Source of the DNA: Hymenobacter glacialis
GTDB lineage: Bacteria; Bacteroidota; Bacteroidia; Cytophagales; Hymenobacteraceae
Direction of reading: 5' to 3'
NCBI RefSeq assembly: GCF_001816165.1
Contig: NZ_MDZC01000036.1
Span: forward strand, 26,804 to 90,803
DNA length: 64,000 nt
The position numbers were made by a program, and so were the translations under genes. The notes below the pieces were generated by a model. That model ran no database searches and was not told the origin of the DNA. It saw nothing but the letters and a program-made list of their open reading frames with translations. Each line of letters starts with the position of its first letter. The first letter of the stretch is position 1. Of this stretch, positions 34,763 through 42,986 are shown piece by piece.

Positions 34763-35296
34763 GTGGAAGTACTTCTGAAAAAAATTACGCTGGTTGTGGT
34801 TGCGCTCACGGTGCTGGCGGGCTGCTCCTCGGCTCCTGACTTCACGCCCAAGCCCAAGGGCTACAACCGCATCGACCTGCCGCCGCACCGCTACCAGCTC
34901 CTGCCCGGCGACCACCCCTATTCTTTTGAGTATTCCCGGGAAGCCGTGATAAAGCGGGACTCGTCGTACATGGCCCAGCCGCACTGGCTAAACGTGTACT
35001 ACCCCAAGCTGAACGCCAACGTGCAGATTACCTACATGGACGTGCAGCGCGACAAGCGCCTTTACAACAAGATGATGGAAGACGCCCGCAAGCTCACCGG
35101 CAAGCACGAAATAAAGGCCACGGCCATCGATGAGCGTATTCTCAAGACTCCCAGCGGCATTAGGGCTTCGGTGTTTGAGTTGCAGGGCGAGGTGCCGAGC
35201 CAGTTCCAGTTTTACACCACCGACAGCACCAAACACTTCCTACGCGGCGCGCTGTACTTCCGGACGCAACCGCCAACGACTCGTTGGCGCCCGTGA
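34763..35296 (+). CDS. gldD: gliding motility lipoprotein GldD, C-terminus frameshifted
   Basis: Lipoprotein with lipobox LAGC (Cys21) from a GTG start at 34763. Conserved GldD segments: KPKGYNRIDLPPHRYQLLPG, HPYSFEYSREAVI, WLNVYYPKLNANVQITYMDV and SQFQFYTTDSTKHFLRGALYF. After GALYFRT the frame diverges into QPPTTRWRP and stops at 35296. One base added at about 35264 would continue as ATANDSLAPVIEYVKEDMI and end at 35352 (about 195 residues), which is the expected GldD end. So one base is missing, probably an assembly error. GldD is needed for gliding and type IX secretion function. The gldE gene often found just before gldD is absent here. Confidence 0.87.
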   Translation: MEVLLKKITLVVVALTVLAGCSSAPDFTPKPKGYNRIDLPPHRYQLLPGDHPYSFEYSREAVIKRDSSYMAQPHWLNVYYPKLNANVQITYMDVQRDKRLYNKMMEDARKLTGKHEIKATAIDERILKTPSGIRASVFELQGEVPSQFQFYTTDSTKHFLRGALYFRTQPPTTRWRP

Positions 35297-35362
35297 TTGA
35301 GTACGTGAAGGAAGACATGATACGCATGCTCAACACCTTGAAATACAAATAGGGAGCGAAGA

Positions 35363-37462
35363 ATGAGCAACTTCTTCAACACCCGGCTCGAGTTTCTGCG
35401 CACGGTGGGCAGCACCCAGCGGGCCCAGCTGCTGGGCAAGGAGCTGGGCCTGTTTACCTACGGCGACCTGATTCAGCGCTACCCCTTCCGGTACCTTGAC
35501 CGGACCCAAGTGTACCAGGTGGCCGACCTGCACGACGACCTGCCCTACGTGCAGGTGAAGGGCATGCTACGCAACAAGGAACTGATCGGTGAGGGCCCCA
35601 AGCAGCGCCTGACGGCCAAGGTAGGCGATGGCACCGGCGAGCTGGAGCTGGTCTGGTTTAAGGGTGTGAAGTGGGTGCAGCAATACACCAAAAACAACCA
35701 AGAATACATCGTATTCGGCAAGCCGACGATGTTTAACGGGCGGCCGCAAATGGCGCACCCAGAGCTGGAAGAAGTGACCGAGGCCAAGCCCGGCCAGAGC
35801 TTCCTGCAGCCGGTGTACAACACCTCGGAAAAGCTCAAGAATTACCACCGCATCGATAGCAAGGCCATTATGCGAATGGTAGCTGAGCTGCTGAAGCTGG
35901 CGCAGTCGCACGTGGTGGAGTCGCTCTCGCCAGCCCTCATTGAGCAGTACGCGCTAATGAGCAAGCCCCAGGCCCTGCAGCAGATTCACTTCCCTCAGAG
36001 TCCGGAGCTGCTGGCCGCGGCCCAGTTTCGGCTCAAATTTGAGGAACTGTTTTACGTGCAGCTCAAGCTGCTGCGGCAGCGTGACCAGCGCAAGGTGACC
36101 TTAGCGGGCCAGATTTTCAGTCAGGTGCCCACGCTGGTGGACTTCTATAAAAACCACCTCACGTTTGAACTCACCGGCGCACAAAAGCGCGTTATTCACG
36201 ACATCTACAAGGATTTTTGCACCGGCCAGCAGATGAATCGCTTGCTGCAGGGCGACGTGGGCTCGGGCAAAACCATTGTGGCCTTTATCGCCATGCTCAT
36301 GGCCGCCGACAACGGCGCGCAAAGCTGCATCATGGCGCCCACCGAGATTCTGGCCGACCAGCACTACACCGGCCTGAAAGTATACGCCGATGCGTTGGGA
36401 ATCAGCATTGGGAAGCTCACCGGCAGCACCCGCACTGCCCAGCGGCGCGTGCTGCACGAGGCCCTGCGCAACGGCACCATGCACATGCTGGTGGGCACCC
36501 ACGCCCTGCTCGAGGACGTGGTGCAGTTCCGGAACCTGGGCCTCACCATTATGGACGAGCAGCACCGCTTTGGGGTGGCGCAGCGCTCCAAGCTGTGGCA
36601 GAAAAACCCGCACATCATCCCGCACGTGCTGGTGATGACGGCCACGCCCATTCCGCGCACTTTGGCCATGACGCTCTACGGCGACCTCGACGTGAGCGTG
36701 ATTGACGAGCTGCCCGCCGGCCGCAAACCCATTGTGACGGTGCACCGCTTCGACGCCAACCGCCTGAAAGTGTTTGAGTTTATCCGCGACCAGGTGAAAA
36801 TCGGGCGGCAGGTGTACATCGTGTATCCGCTGATTGAAGAATCGGAAACGATGGACTATAAGGACTTAACCGATGGCTACGAGAGTGTGAGCCGAGCCTT
36901 CCCGGAGTTCCAAATTAGCATTGTGCACGGGCGCATGAAGGCCGAGGAGAAGGACTTCGAAATGCAACGCTTCATCAATCGGGAAACCCAGATAATGGTG
37001 GCTACCACCGTAATTGAGGTGGGCGTGAACGTACCCAATGCTTCCGTGATGGTGATTGAGAGCGCTGAGCGGTTCGGACTGAGCCAGCTACACCAGCTAC
37101 GCGGCCGCGTAGGCCGGGGCGCCGACCAAAGCTACTGCATCCTCATGACTGGCTTCAAGCTGAGCAAGGACGCCCGCACCCGCCTCGAAACCATGGTGCG
37201 AACCAACAACGGCTTTGAGATTGCCGACATCGACCTGAAGCTCCGCGGCCCCGGCGACCTCATGGGCACCCAGCAAAGCGGCGTACTCGACCTGCTCATT
37301 GCCGACTTGGCCAAGGACGGCCGCATTTTGAGCGAGAGCCGGGCAGCCGCCCAAGCCCTGCTCACAGAAGACCCCAACCTGGAACAGCCTGCCAACGGCA
37401 ACATTCGCCGGCACATTGAAAGCCTGCCGGCCACGGCCGTGAACTGGAGCAGGATTAGCTAG
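35363..37462 (+). CDS. recG: ATP-dependent DNA helicase RecG
   Basis: Branch-migration helicase of 699 residues that remodels stalled replication forks. N-terminal wedge/OB domain at about 60-170 (DLPYVQVKGMLRNKEL, GTGELELVWF). Helicase motifs: GDVGSGKTIVA (Walker A, motif I), TEILADQHY (Ia), MDEQHRFGVAQR (DExH-type motif II), TATPIPRTLAMTLYGDLD (III), VHGRMKAEEKD and TTVIEVGVNVPNASVMVIE (V), QLRGRVGRGADQSYC (VI). It begins 11 bp after the restored gldD stop, so the two are probably cotranscribed. Length and motifs are complete. Confidence 0.96.
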   Translation: MSNFFNTRLEFLRTVGSTQRAQLLGKELGLFTYGDLIQRYPFRYLDRTQVYQVADLHDDLPYVQVKGMLRNKELIGEGPKQRLTAKVGDGTGELELVWFKGVKWVQQYTKNNQEYIVFGKPTMFNGRPQMAHPELEEVTEAKPGQSFLQPVYNTSEKLKNYHRIDSKAIMRMVAELLKLAQSHVVESLSPALIEQYALMSKPQALQQIHFPQSPELLAAAQFRLKFEELFYVQLKLLRQRDQRKVTLAGQIFSQVPTLVDFYKNHLTFELTGAQKRVIHDIYKDFCTGQQMNRLLQGDVGSGKTIVAFIAMLMAADNGAQSCIMAPTEILADQHYTGLKVYADALGISIGKLTGSTRTAQRRVLHEALRNGTMHMLVGTHALLEDVVQFRNLGLTIMDEQHRFGVAQRSKLWQKNPHIIPHVLVMTATPIPRTLAMTLYGDLDVSVIDELPAGRKPIVTVHRFDANRLKVFEFIRDQVKIGRQVYIVYPLIEESETMDYKDLTDGYESVSRAFPEFQISIVHGRMKAEEKDFEMQRFINRETQIMVATTVIEVGVNVPNASVMVIESAERFGLSQLHQLRGRVGRGADQSYCILMTGFKLSKDARTRLETMVRTNNGFEIADIDLKLRGPGDLMGTQQSGVLDLLIADLAKDGRILSESRAAAQALLTEDPNLEQPANGNIRRHIESLPATAVNWSRIS

Positions 37463-37489
37463 GCAAGCCGAGACGTGCAAACGGGGCAA

Positions 37490-37514
37490 AAAAATAGCCT
37501 GCAAGCAGGCTATT
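37490..37514 (-). terminator. terminator for the small secreted peptide gene
   Basis: Stem AATAGCCTGC/GCAGGCTATT with a two-base loop; on the minus strand it is followed by a run of seven T. It lies 23 bp after the stop of the 75-residue gene and 28 bp after recG. Confidence 0.8.
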
Positions 37515-37537
37515 ACGGGTCAACCTAATCTGTATGT

Positions 37538-37765
37538 TTAAAACATATTAGCCAGCAGTTCAATGCTGCCCTGCTTCTTCGCGTTTGTCTCTTCATTGAT
37601 TCTAATTGGCTCCAACACTGTATTTTGGTTCACAAAAACCATCGAGGTATCGGGAGTTGTTTTAGTTTCAATTGTCTGAGCGGGAGCTACGGAAGCTGTC
37701 TGTTTTGTGAGCTTACCACCAATAATTAAGGCCGCTAAAAGGGTGAATTTGAGTAGAGATTTCAT
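37538..37765 (-). CDS. small exported protein of unknown function
   Basis: 75 residues. A basic start and a hydrophobic helix (MKSLLKFTLLAALIIGG) suggest a signal peptide or membrane anchor. The rest is polar: KQTASVAPAQTIETKTTPDT, then MVFVNQNTVLEPIRINEE. I recognise no family. Codon use is less GC-rich than its neighbours. A TACCTTTG box 25 bp upstream and a T-run terminator just downstream on the same strand show it is a self-contained unit, which supports a real gene. Confidence 0.65.
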   Translation of the reverse strand: MKSLLKFTLLAALIIGGKLTKQTASVAPAQTIETKTTPDTSMVFVNQNTVLEPIRINEETNAKKQGSIELLANMF

Positions 37766-38043
37766 AGTCTATATAACGTAGAGGTAAAACAAAGGTAGAC
37801 GAGGTGGCAGAGGGATGGTGGAGAAAGGCGTTAAAAAGAGTCAAAAACTCGTTGAACTTATTAGGTAAAACGTCGAACATGGGAAGCAAGGAGCATTAAA
37901 GTTAATTCCTTGGGTATAGCGTCCTTATCTGTGTATGAAGCTCAAACGAATCCCCTCTACGGAAGTGTCACATGAAGTGTTATGAATTATGGTGCGATTT
38001 TATTGCTAGTCCCCGCTGGTGTCGTTCACGGCATCGTAGTTGG
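37766..38043. other. gene-free stretch
   Basis: Part of a 317-bp gap between two divergent genes. It holds the -7 box of the small gene at its left end. The middle is AT-richer than average; I found no frame, hairpin or repeat worth naming. Confidence 0.6.
37790..37797 (-). promoter_or_regulatory. -7 promoter element for the small exported protein
   Basis: Minus-strand TACCTTTG (TAnnTTTG), 25 bp before the start codon; no clear -33. Confidence 0.5.
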
Positions 38044-38051
38044 TACTTTTG
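38044..38051 (+). promoter_or_regulatory. -7 promoter element for the 490-residue secreted protein
   Basis: TACTTTTG fits TAnnTTTG, 31 bp before the ATG at 38083; the -33 region is weak. Confidence 0.45.
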
Positions 38052-38082
38052 AATCATTAATTCCCTTCCTATTTTTTTGTAC

Positions 38083-39555
38083 ATGTTTCAACTACGCCCT
38101 AATCTTATGATACGGCAGGCCTTGCTGCTTGGATTGCTGACCCTAGCCGGTAGCGTTGCCCCTGCAATGGCGCAGAAGGTGAAATCGGCCGCTTTCAACT
38201 ACCTCCCTGAGCAGGGACCCGACCGCTACGACATGCGCGTGCCCCGCAAGACCCTGGCCTTAGCCGATGGTTCGGGCTTCGTTATTCTGGCCCACCAGAG
38301 TGCAGGCGGCTACGCGGTAGAACGCTACGATGCCGACCTCAAAAAGCAATGGAGCACCACCATTCCCGTGGCACCCGGCGAAAGCCTTGAAGCGTTTGGA
38401 CGCGGGCCACAACAGGCTTGGGTGGTGCTGCACCACAAGGACGAAAGCAGCCAGAACCTGAGCGTGGTGTCGGTGAATCTCCAAAATGGTCAAAAAGGCG
38501 CTACCAAAACGGTAATGGCTGCCCCGGCCAGCGACCGCCGCCCGGGCGTGTCCATTTCCCCCGACGGCACCCGGCTGCTGGCGTTTCGCTACTTCACGCG
38601 GGAGCAGCAGGTAAAGAGCATTGCGGCCACGCTGTTTGACCAGAACCTGATGCAATTGCAGGAAAAAGCGTACGATTTCCGCGACCAGGGCGACTTCTTT
38701 TCGCCCGCCGTACACGTAGCCAATGACGGAACGCAGTACGTGACTATGGTCAGCGACCGGATGAAGAAGCTAACGGTGCGCCGCTACCCGGCTGGCGCTT
38801 CCACCGAAATCAAGGTGTTGGGCGTGCCCGTAGGGGGCACATTCGGGGGCAAAGCCGTGACCATTCGGGACGCAAAATTTACCGTGCTCAGCGATGGCAG
38901 TCTCTACGCCGCCGCGCTGTGTGCCGACTACCAAACCGGCGAGTATTACAGCCTGAAAGTGGTGAAATACGATTTTAGTGGGTCCGGCGATATGAAGTTC
39001 TCTCCGGAGGTCCGCTTCACCCCTGCTTATCTGGCCGAAATAGCCAAAACCACCGGCCTAGACGTGAAGCGCTTGGACGACATCTACCTGGGCGACCTAT
39101 TGCTGACTCCAGAAAAGCAACTGGTAGTAATTGCGGAGAGGTATTTTGAGGAAGACGGCAGCGAATCTCCGGTGCACGCACGGGAGCTGCACGTATTTGG
39201 CTACAATGAATACGGCCAACCCAACTGGAACAGCATCATAGCCAAAGACCAGAAGGCACCGGCGGTGGACGGCTATACAGGCATCGGGTTTCGGGCTGCT
39301 GTGTTCGGCAACAAAGTTCAGGTGGTCACGCTGGAAACCATCAACAAAAAGTCGGACCTCTACCTGCGCAACATCAATGCCCAGACCGGCGTGGTGAGCC
39401 CGGCCGAACGCCTGAAACTGAACGTGGCCGACGACCAGCAGTTGGCTTATGTGAAAGACTTCACAACGTGGCTGGGCGAAAAAACCATCATCGGTGTCAG
39501 CCGGCCCAGCAAGAAATCGGCCGCGCTGCAGTTGGAGAAGATTGTGGTCAAATAG
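38083..39555 (+). CDS. secreted protein of unknown function, probable beta-propeller
   Basis: 490 residues from the ATG at 38083; an in-frame ATG at 38107 (MIRQALLLGLLTLAGSV) may be the true start of the signal peptide, which ends near PAMAQ. The mature part has repeated strand pairs such as ADGSGFVILAHQSAGGYAVERYDADL, SPDGTRLLAFRYFTRE, VANDGTQYVTMVSDR and LSDGSLYAAALCADYQTGEYY (each in part), the spacing seen in beta-propellers of the WD40/YncE kind. No catalytic motif, no T9SS C-terminal sorting signal, and no lipobox. I do not recognise the family. It is a single-gene unit with its own -7 box and a strong terminator. Confidence 0.75.
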   Translation: MFQLRPNLMIRQALLLGLLTLAGSVAPAMAQKVKSAAFNYLPEQGPDRYDMRVPRKTLALADGSGFVILAHQSAGGYAVERYDADLKKQWSTTIPVAPGESLEAFGRGPQQAWVVLHHKDESSQNLSVVSVNLQNGQKGATKTVMAAPASDRRPGVSISPDGTRLLAFRYFTREQQVKSIAATLFDQNLMQLQEKAYDFRDQGDFFSPAVHVANDGTQYVTMVSDRMKKLTVRRYPAGASTEIKVLGVPVGGTFGGKAVTIRDAKFTVLSDGSLYAAALCADYQTGEYYSLKVVKYDFSGSGDMKFSPEVRFTPAYLAEIAKTTGLDVKRLDDIYLGDLLLTPEKQLVVIAERYFEEDGSESPVHARELHVFGYNEYGQPNWNSIIAKDQKAPAVDGYTGIGFRAAVFGNKVQVVTLETINKKSDLYLRNINAQTGVVSPAERLKLNVADDQQLAYVKDFTTWLGEKTIIGVSRPSKKSAALQLEKIVVK

Positions 39556-39607
39556 CCCTTGCAACCAATGTAGCATCAGCCCCCGGTTGGAATCCCTCCA
39601 TGCCAAT

Positions 39608-39643
39608 AAAAAAGCCGCTCCTGACCCAGGAGCGGCTTTTTTG
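39608..39643. terminator. bidirectional terminator
   Basis: Perfect stem AAAAAAGCCGCTCCTG with its complement, 3-base loop, flanked by A and T runs. It lies between convergent genes (the secreted protein on plus, fadE on minus). Confidence 0.9.
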
Positions 39644-39660
39644 TTTTTGCAGATAGAAGG

Positions 39661-41451
39661 CTAGAATATATACTCGTTTGCTTCAATCAGCTTGGCGGCC
39701 ACGCGGCGGCGGGCTTCCTTCACGTTCAGCAGCTCGGTTTTGGTGAAGCGCTTCAGGCCCATGAGCAACAGGCGCTGCTCGTCGCCTTCGGCCATGCTGC
39801 CGATGGCATCTTTGGCGGCTTTCTCCACAATGTCCACGGCGTCGGCCAGGTAGATGCGGGCAATGTCCGTTTCGGCGGCCATTGCTTCCTCGCCTTTGGC
39901 GGCAGCTTCTTTCTCCACGCGCAGCAGCGTGCTCTCGGCGATGTACACCTTGATGGCCATGTCGGCGATGTTCATCAACAGCTCCTGCTCCTTGGCCAAG
40001 GTGGCAGTGAACTTCTGCACGGCCGAGCCGGCTACCATCAGCACTGCTTTTTTCAGGTTGGCGAGGGTTTTGAACTCCTTACTGAACAGGCCGGTCTCTT
40101 CGTCCTGGCTCAGGCTGGGGATGCTCAATAGCTCCTGCTGCACGGCCTGGGCGGGGCCCATCAGGTCGATTTCACCCTTCAGCCCTTTCTTCAAAATCAT
40201 GTCAACAGCCAGGAGGCGGTTGATTTCGTTGGTGCCTTCAAAAATGCGGTTGATGCGCGAGTCCCGGTACGCGCGGTCCATGGGATAATCGGCCGAGAAG
40301 CCGTAGCCGCCATAAATCTGCACGCCTTCGTCCACCACGTAGTCCAGCACTTCCGAGCCTTCTACTTTCAGAATGGCGCACTCCACGGCAAACTCGCGGG
40401 CCGCACCCAGCAGTGCCTCATTGGCGCCCTTGCCTTCGGCCATGAGCTGCTGCTCCATGCGGTAGATATCGGAACCAGAGCGGTAAATCGCCGATTCGAC
40501 GGCGTAAATCCGCACCGCCTGCTGCGCCAGCTTGTAGCGAATGGCGCCAAACTTCGAAATGGGCAGCTTAAACTGCACCCGCTCGTTAGCATACTTCACG
40601 CTCAGCGTAGCCGCCATTTTGGTGGCACCCAGGCAAGCCGCTGCCAGCTTGATGCGGCCAATATTGAGCACGTTGAAGGCAATGAGGTGGCCTTTGCCAA
40701 TCTCGCCCAGCACGTTCTCCTTCGGCACCAGCGCATCGGCCAGGAATACCTGGCGGGTGCTGCTGCCGCGAATACCCATCTTGTGCTCCTCGTTGCCAAG
40801 GGTCAGACCAGGCGTGTCACGGTCCACGATAAAGCCGGTGAACTTGTCGCCGTCAATCTGCGCAAATACGATGAACACATCGGCAAAGCCGGCGTTCGTA
40901 ATCCACATTTTCTGGCCGTTCAGCGCGTAGTGAGTGCCTTCGGCGTTCAGTACGGCTTTGGTTTTGGCGCCCAAGGCGTCGGAACCGGAGCCGGGCTCAG
41001 TGAGGCAGTAGGCACCCATCAACTCGCCGCAGGTGAGGCCGGGCAGGTACTTTTCCTTTTGCTCATCGTTGCCGAAGTACAGAATGGGCAACAGGGCAAT
41101 GCCCGTGTGGGCCGCAAAAGCTACCGGGAACGAGTGGCCGCCGCCCACACCTTCGGTCACGCGCAACGCCGTCGGAAAGTCCATGTCCAGGCCACCAAAC
41201 TGCTCCGGCACGCTCACTCCGAACAAACCCAGCTGACCCGCCTTTTCCATCAGGCCGCGCATGAGGCCTTCCTCGTGGTTGTCGAGGCGCTCCAGCAGCG
41301 GGGTTACCTCAGCCGCCACAAAGTCGAGACAGGTCTGGTGCATGTAGTTCTGCTCCTCGGTAAAATCAGCCGGGGTGAAAACGTTCTGCGAATCAGTCGG
41401 TTTGATGATGAATTCGCCACCTTTGAGGGGTGCTGTTTGCGTTGCTTCCAT
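39661..41451 (-). CDS. fadE: acyl-CoA dehydrogenase, long form
   Basis: First enzyme of beta-oxidation, 596 residues, FAD-dependent. The acyl-CoA dehydrogenase core covers about 30-440: LFGVSVPEQFGGLDMDF, AYCLTEPGSGSDALGAKT, KMWITNAGFADVFIVFAQ (FAD contacts), MGIRGSSTRQVF, and YGGYGFSADYPMDRAYRDSR, then IFEGTNEINRLL. A helical C-terminal extension of about 150 residues is as in Bacillus FadE (594). The gene order with the FadN-like and FadA-like genes is that of fadNAE, so these symbols are used by analogy. Two palindromic sites (41485 and 41552) lie upstream and match one before marR, suggesting repression by that protein. Confidence 0.93.
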   Translation of the reverse strand: MEATQTAPLKGGEFIIKPTDSQNVFTPADFTEEQNYMHQTCLDFVAAEVTPLLERLDNHEEGLMRGLMEKAGQLGLFGVSVPEQFGGLDMDFPTALRVTEGVGGGHSFPVAFAAHTGIALLPILYFGNDEQKEKYLPGLTCGELMGAYCLTEPGSGSDALGAKTKAVLNAEGTHYALNGQKMWITNAGFADVFIVFAQIDGDKFTGFIVDRDTPGLTLGNEEHKMGIRGSSTRQVFLADALVPKENVLGEIGKGHLIAFNVLNIGRIKLAAACLGATKMAATLSVKYANERVQFKLPISKFGAIRYKLAQQAVRIYAVESAIYRSGSDIYRMEQQLMAEGKGANEALLGAAREFAVECAILKVEGSEVLDYVVDEGVQIYGGYGFSADYPMDRAYRDSRINRIFEGTNEINRLLAVDMILKKGLKGEIDLMGPAQAVQQELLSIPSLSQDEETGLFSKEFKTLANLKKAVLMVAGSAVQKFTATLAKEQELLMNIADMAIKVYIAESTLLRVEKEAAAKGEEAMAAETDIARIYLADAVDIVEKAAKDAIGSMAEGDEQRLLLMGLKRFTKTELLNVKEARRRVAAKLIEANEYIF

Positions 41452-41484
41452 GACGAGTGGGGTGGTAATTGAGAATTAAAGTAT

Positions 41485-41496
41485 TAGGCTTGCCTA
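41485..41496. promoter_or_regulatory. putative MarR operator, fadE site 1
   Basis: TAGGCTTGCCTA, a perfect 5-bp inverted repeat, within the 18-bp motif TTAGGCTTGCCTACTAGT. It is 34 bp upstream of the fadE start, in the likely leader. The same motif is at 41552 and 46024 and I saw it nowhere else by eye. Confidence 0.6.
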
Positions 41497-41532
41497 CTAG
41501 TTAAATAAGAACGAGGCGAGCGGCTTGATGTT

Positions 41533-41540
41533 GCAAGATA
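41533..41540 (-). promoter_or_regulatory. possible -7 element of fadE
   Basis: Minus-strand TATCTTGC, an imperfect TAnnTTTG (six of eight allowing for n). The operator at 41552 begins 11 bp upstream of it and covers the -33 position. Confidence 0.35.
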
Positions 41541-41551
41541 CAAAAAAATGT

Positions 41552-41563
41552 TAGGCGTGCCTA
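41552..41563. promoter_or_regulatory. putative MarR operator, fadE site 2
   Basis: TAGGCGTGCCTA, perfect inverted repeat in TTAGGCGTGCCTACTACT. It overlaps the expected -33 region of the fadE promoter, as would suit a repressor. Confidence 0.6.
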
Positions 41564-41577
41564 CTACTTTGCTTAAA

Positions 41578-41607
41578 GAAAACCCCGGATTAACGGGGTT
41601 TTCTTTT
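41578..41607. terminator. terminator of the fadN-fadA unit
   Basis: AACCCCG/CGGGGTT stem, 6-base loop, with A-rich and T-rich flanks on both strands. On the minus strand it ends the transcript coming from fadA and lies just upstream of fadE control sites, so fadE is a separate unit. Confidence 0.8.
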
Positions 41608-41618
41608 CTAAAATACGT

Positions 41619-41707
41619 CTGTCATGCTGAGCCTGCGAAGCATACTATTCACCGCAGCACGAGTTGTTCTAAAGTGAAAGGATGCTTCACTCTGCTCAGC
41701 ATGACAG
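41619..41707. repeat. extragenic palindromic repeat, copy E (degenerate)
   Basis: Shares GTCATGCTGAGC at one end and GATGCTTC..GCTCAGCATGAC at the other, with a diverged middle. It is just after the fadA stop, between that gene and the terminator. Confidence 0.75.
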
Positions 41708-41713
41708 CAGCGG

Positions 41714-42901
41714 CTACTTCAGCAGCTCGTAGATGCCAGCTACGCCCTGACCGCCGCCCACGCAGGCCGTGACCATGCCATACTTCTTGCCGCGCTCGCG
41801 CAGCTCGTCGAACAGCTGGATGCTGAGCTTGGCGCCGGAGCAGCCCAGCGGGTGGCCCAGGGCAATGGCACCGCCGTTCACGTTGGTTTTTTCGGGGTCC
41901 ATGTTTAGCTCGCGCATTACGGCCAGCGACTGCGAGGCGAAGGCTTCGTTCAGCTCGAACAGGTCGATGTCTTCGAGCTTCATGCCGGCTTGTTTCAGCA
42001 CTTTCGGCACGGCTTTGATGGGGCCCATGCCCATGATGCGCGGGTCCACGCCTTCGGAGGCGTAGTTCACCATGCGGGCAATCGGCTCGAGGTTCAGTTC
42101 CTTCACCATGCGCTCACTCATCACGAGCACGAATGCGGCGCCGTCGGAGGTTTGGGAGGAGTTGCCGGCGGTCACGCTGCCGTTGGCCGCGAACACGGGA
42201 CGCAGCTTGGCGAGGGCTTCTACCGAAGTGTCGGCGCGGGGGCCTTCGTCGGTGTCCACCACGAAAGAGCGGGTTTTCTTCTTGCCGGTGGCCTGGTCCA
42301 CGTAGGTTTCGTCTACGGTCACAGGCACAATCTGTTGCTTGAACTTACCGCCTTCAATGGCTTTGATGGCCTTCTGGTGCGAGTTGTAGGAGAATTCGTC
42401 CTGGTCCTGGCGGCTGATTTTGTAGTCGTTGGCCACGGCTTCGGCGGTGAGGCCCATGCCCATGTAATAGTCGGGGTGCTTCACCGACAGGTTGTAGTTG
42501 GGCACGGTTTTCCAGCCCACGGTGGGCACCATGCTCATGCTCTCGGTACCACCGGCGATGATGCAATCGGCCATGCCAGCCGTGATTTTGCCCACGGCCA
42601 TGGCAATGGTTTCCACGCCGGAGCCGCAATAGCGGTTCACGATGAGGCCAGGCACGTTGATGGGCAGCGCCAACAGCGATATCAGACGCCCCATTTGCAA
42701 GCCTTGCTCAGCCTCGGGCACGGCATTGCCGACAATTACGTCGTCGATGCGCGTGGGGTCCAGGGCCGGCACCTGCGCCACGAGGTGCTTGATAACGGTG
42801 GCCGCGAGGTCGTCGGGCCGGGTAAAGCGGAAGCCGCCGCGGGTGGCTTTACCCACCGCTGTGCGGTAGCCGGCTACGATATATGCAGTGTTGTTCGACA
42901 T
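41714..42901 (-). CDS. fadA: acetyl-CoA C-acyltransferase (thiolase)
   Basis: Last step of beta-oxidation: thiolytic release of acetyl-CoA. 395 residues. The acyl-accepting Cys92 is in [14 protein letters not shown]. The C-terminal motifs [19 protein letters not shown] (His) and [17 protein letters not shown] (second Cys and glycine-rich end) complete the active site. It follows the FadN-like gene by 85 bp on the same strand, as in the Bacillus fadNAE order, though a palindrome (42919-42975) fills that gap. Degradative thiolase rather than biosynthetic is inferred from context. Cytoplasmic tetramer or trifunctional-type complex with FadN is expected. Confidence 0.93.
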   Translation of the reverse strand: MSNNTAYIVAGYRTAVGKATRGGFRFTRPDDLAATVIKHLVAQVPALDPTRIDDVIVGNAVPEAEQGLQMGRLISLLALPINVPGLIVNRYCGSGVETIAMAVGKITAGMADCIIAGGTESMSMVPTVGWKTVPNYNLSVKHPDYYMGMGLTAEAVANDYKISRQDQDEFSYNSHQKAIKAIEGGKFKQQIVPVTVDETYVDQATGKKKTRSFVVDTDEGPRADTSVEALAKLRPVFAANGSVTAGNSSQTSDGAAFVLVMSERMVKELNLEPIARMVNYASEGVDPRIMGMGPIKAVPKVLKQAGMKLEDIDLFELNEAFASQSLAVMRELNMDPEKTNVNGGAIALGHPLGCSGAKLSIQLFDELRERGKKYGMVTACVGGGQGVAGIYELLK

Positions 42902-42918
42902 GAGTTAAGGGATTTCTC

Positions 42919-42975
42919 GCACAGAGTTCGCAGAGTTAAAAGAGTTTTCTCTGTGAAACTCTGTGAACTCTGTGC
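42919..42975. repeat. inverted repeat between fadN and fadA
   Basis: Arms of 19 bp, 18 matching (GCACAGAGTTCGCAGAGTT and its complement), around a 19-bp centre. Each arm is itself a near-duplicate of an ACAGAGTT unit. It lies within the presumed operon and could attenuate or process the transcript. It is a different family from the GTCATGCTGAGC repeats. Confidence 0.75.
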
Positions 42976-42986
42976 GGAATGTTTTT

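Noticed and set aside
2694..35352. Programmed ribosomal frameshifting at the four broken genes
   Set aside because: I found no slippery heptamer with a downstream structure at the breaks, and all four simply lack one base.
41619..41707. Copy E as an attachment site or mobile-element end
   Set aside because: It matches the dispersed palindrome family, and there is no integrase, transposase or target duplication nearby.
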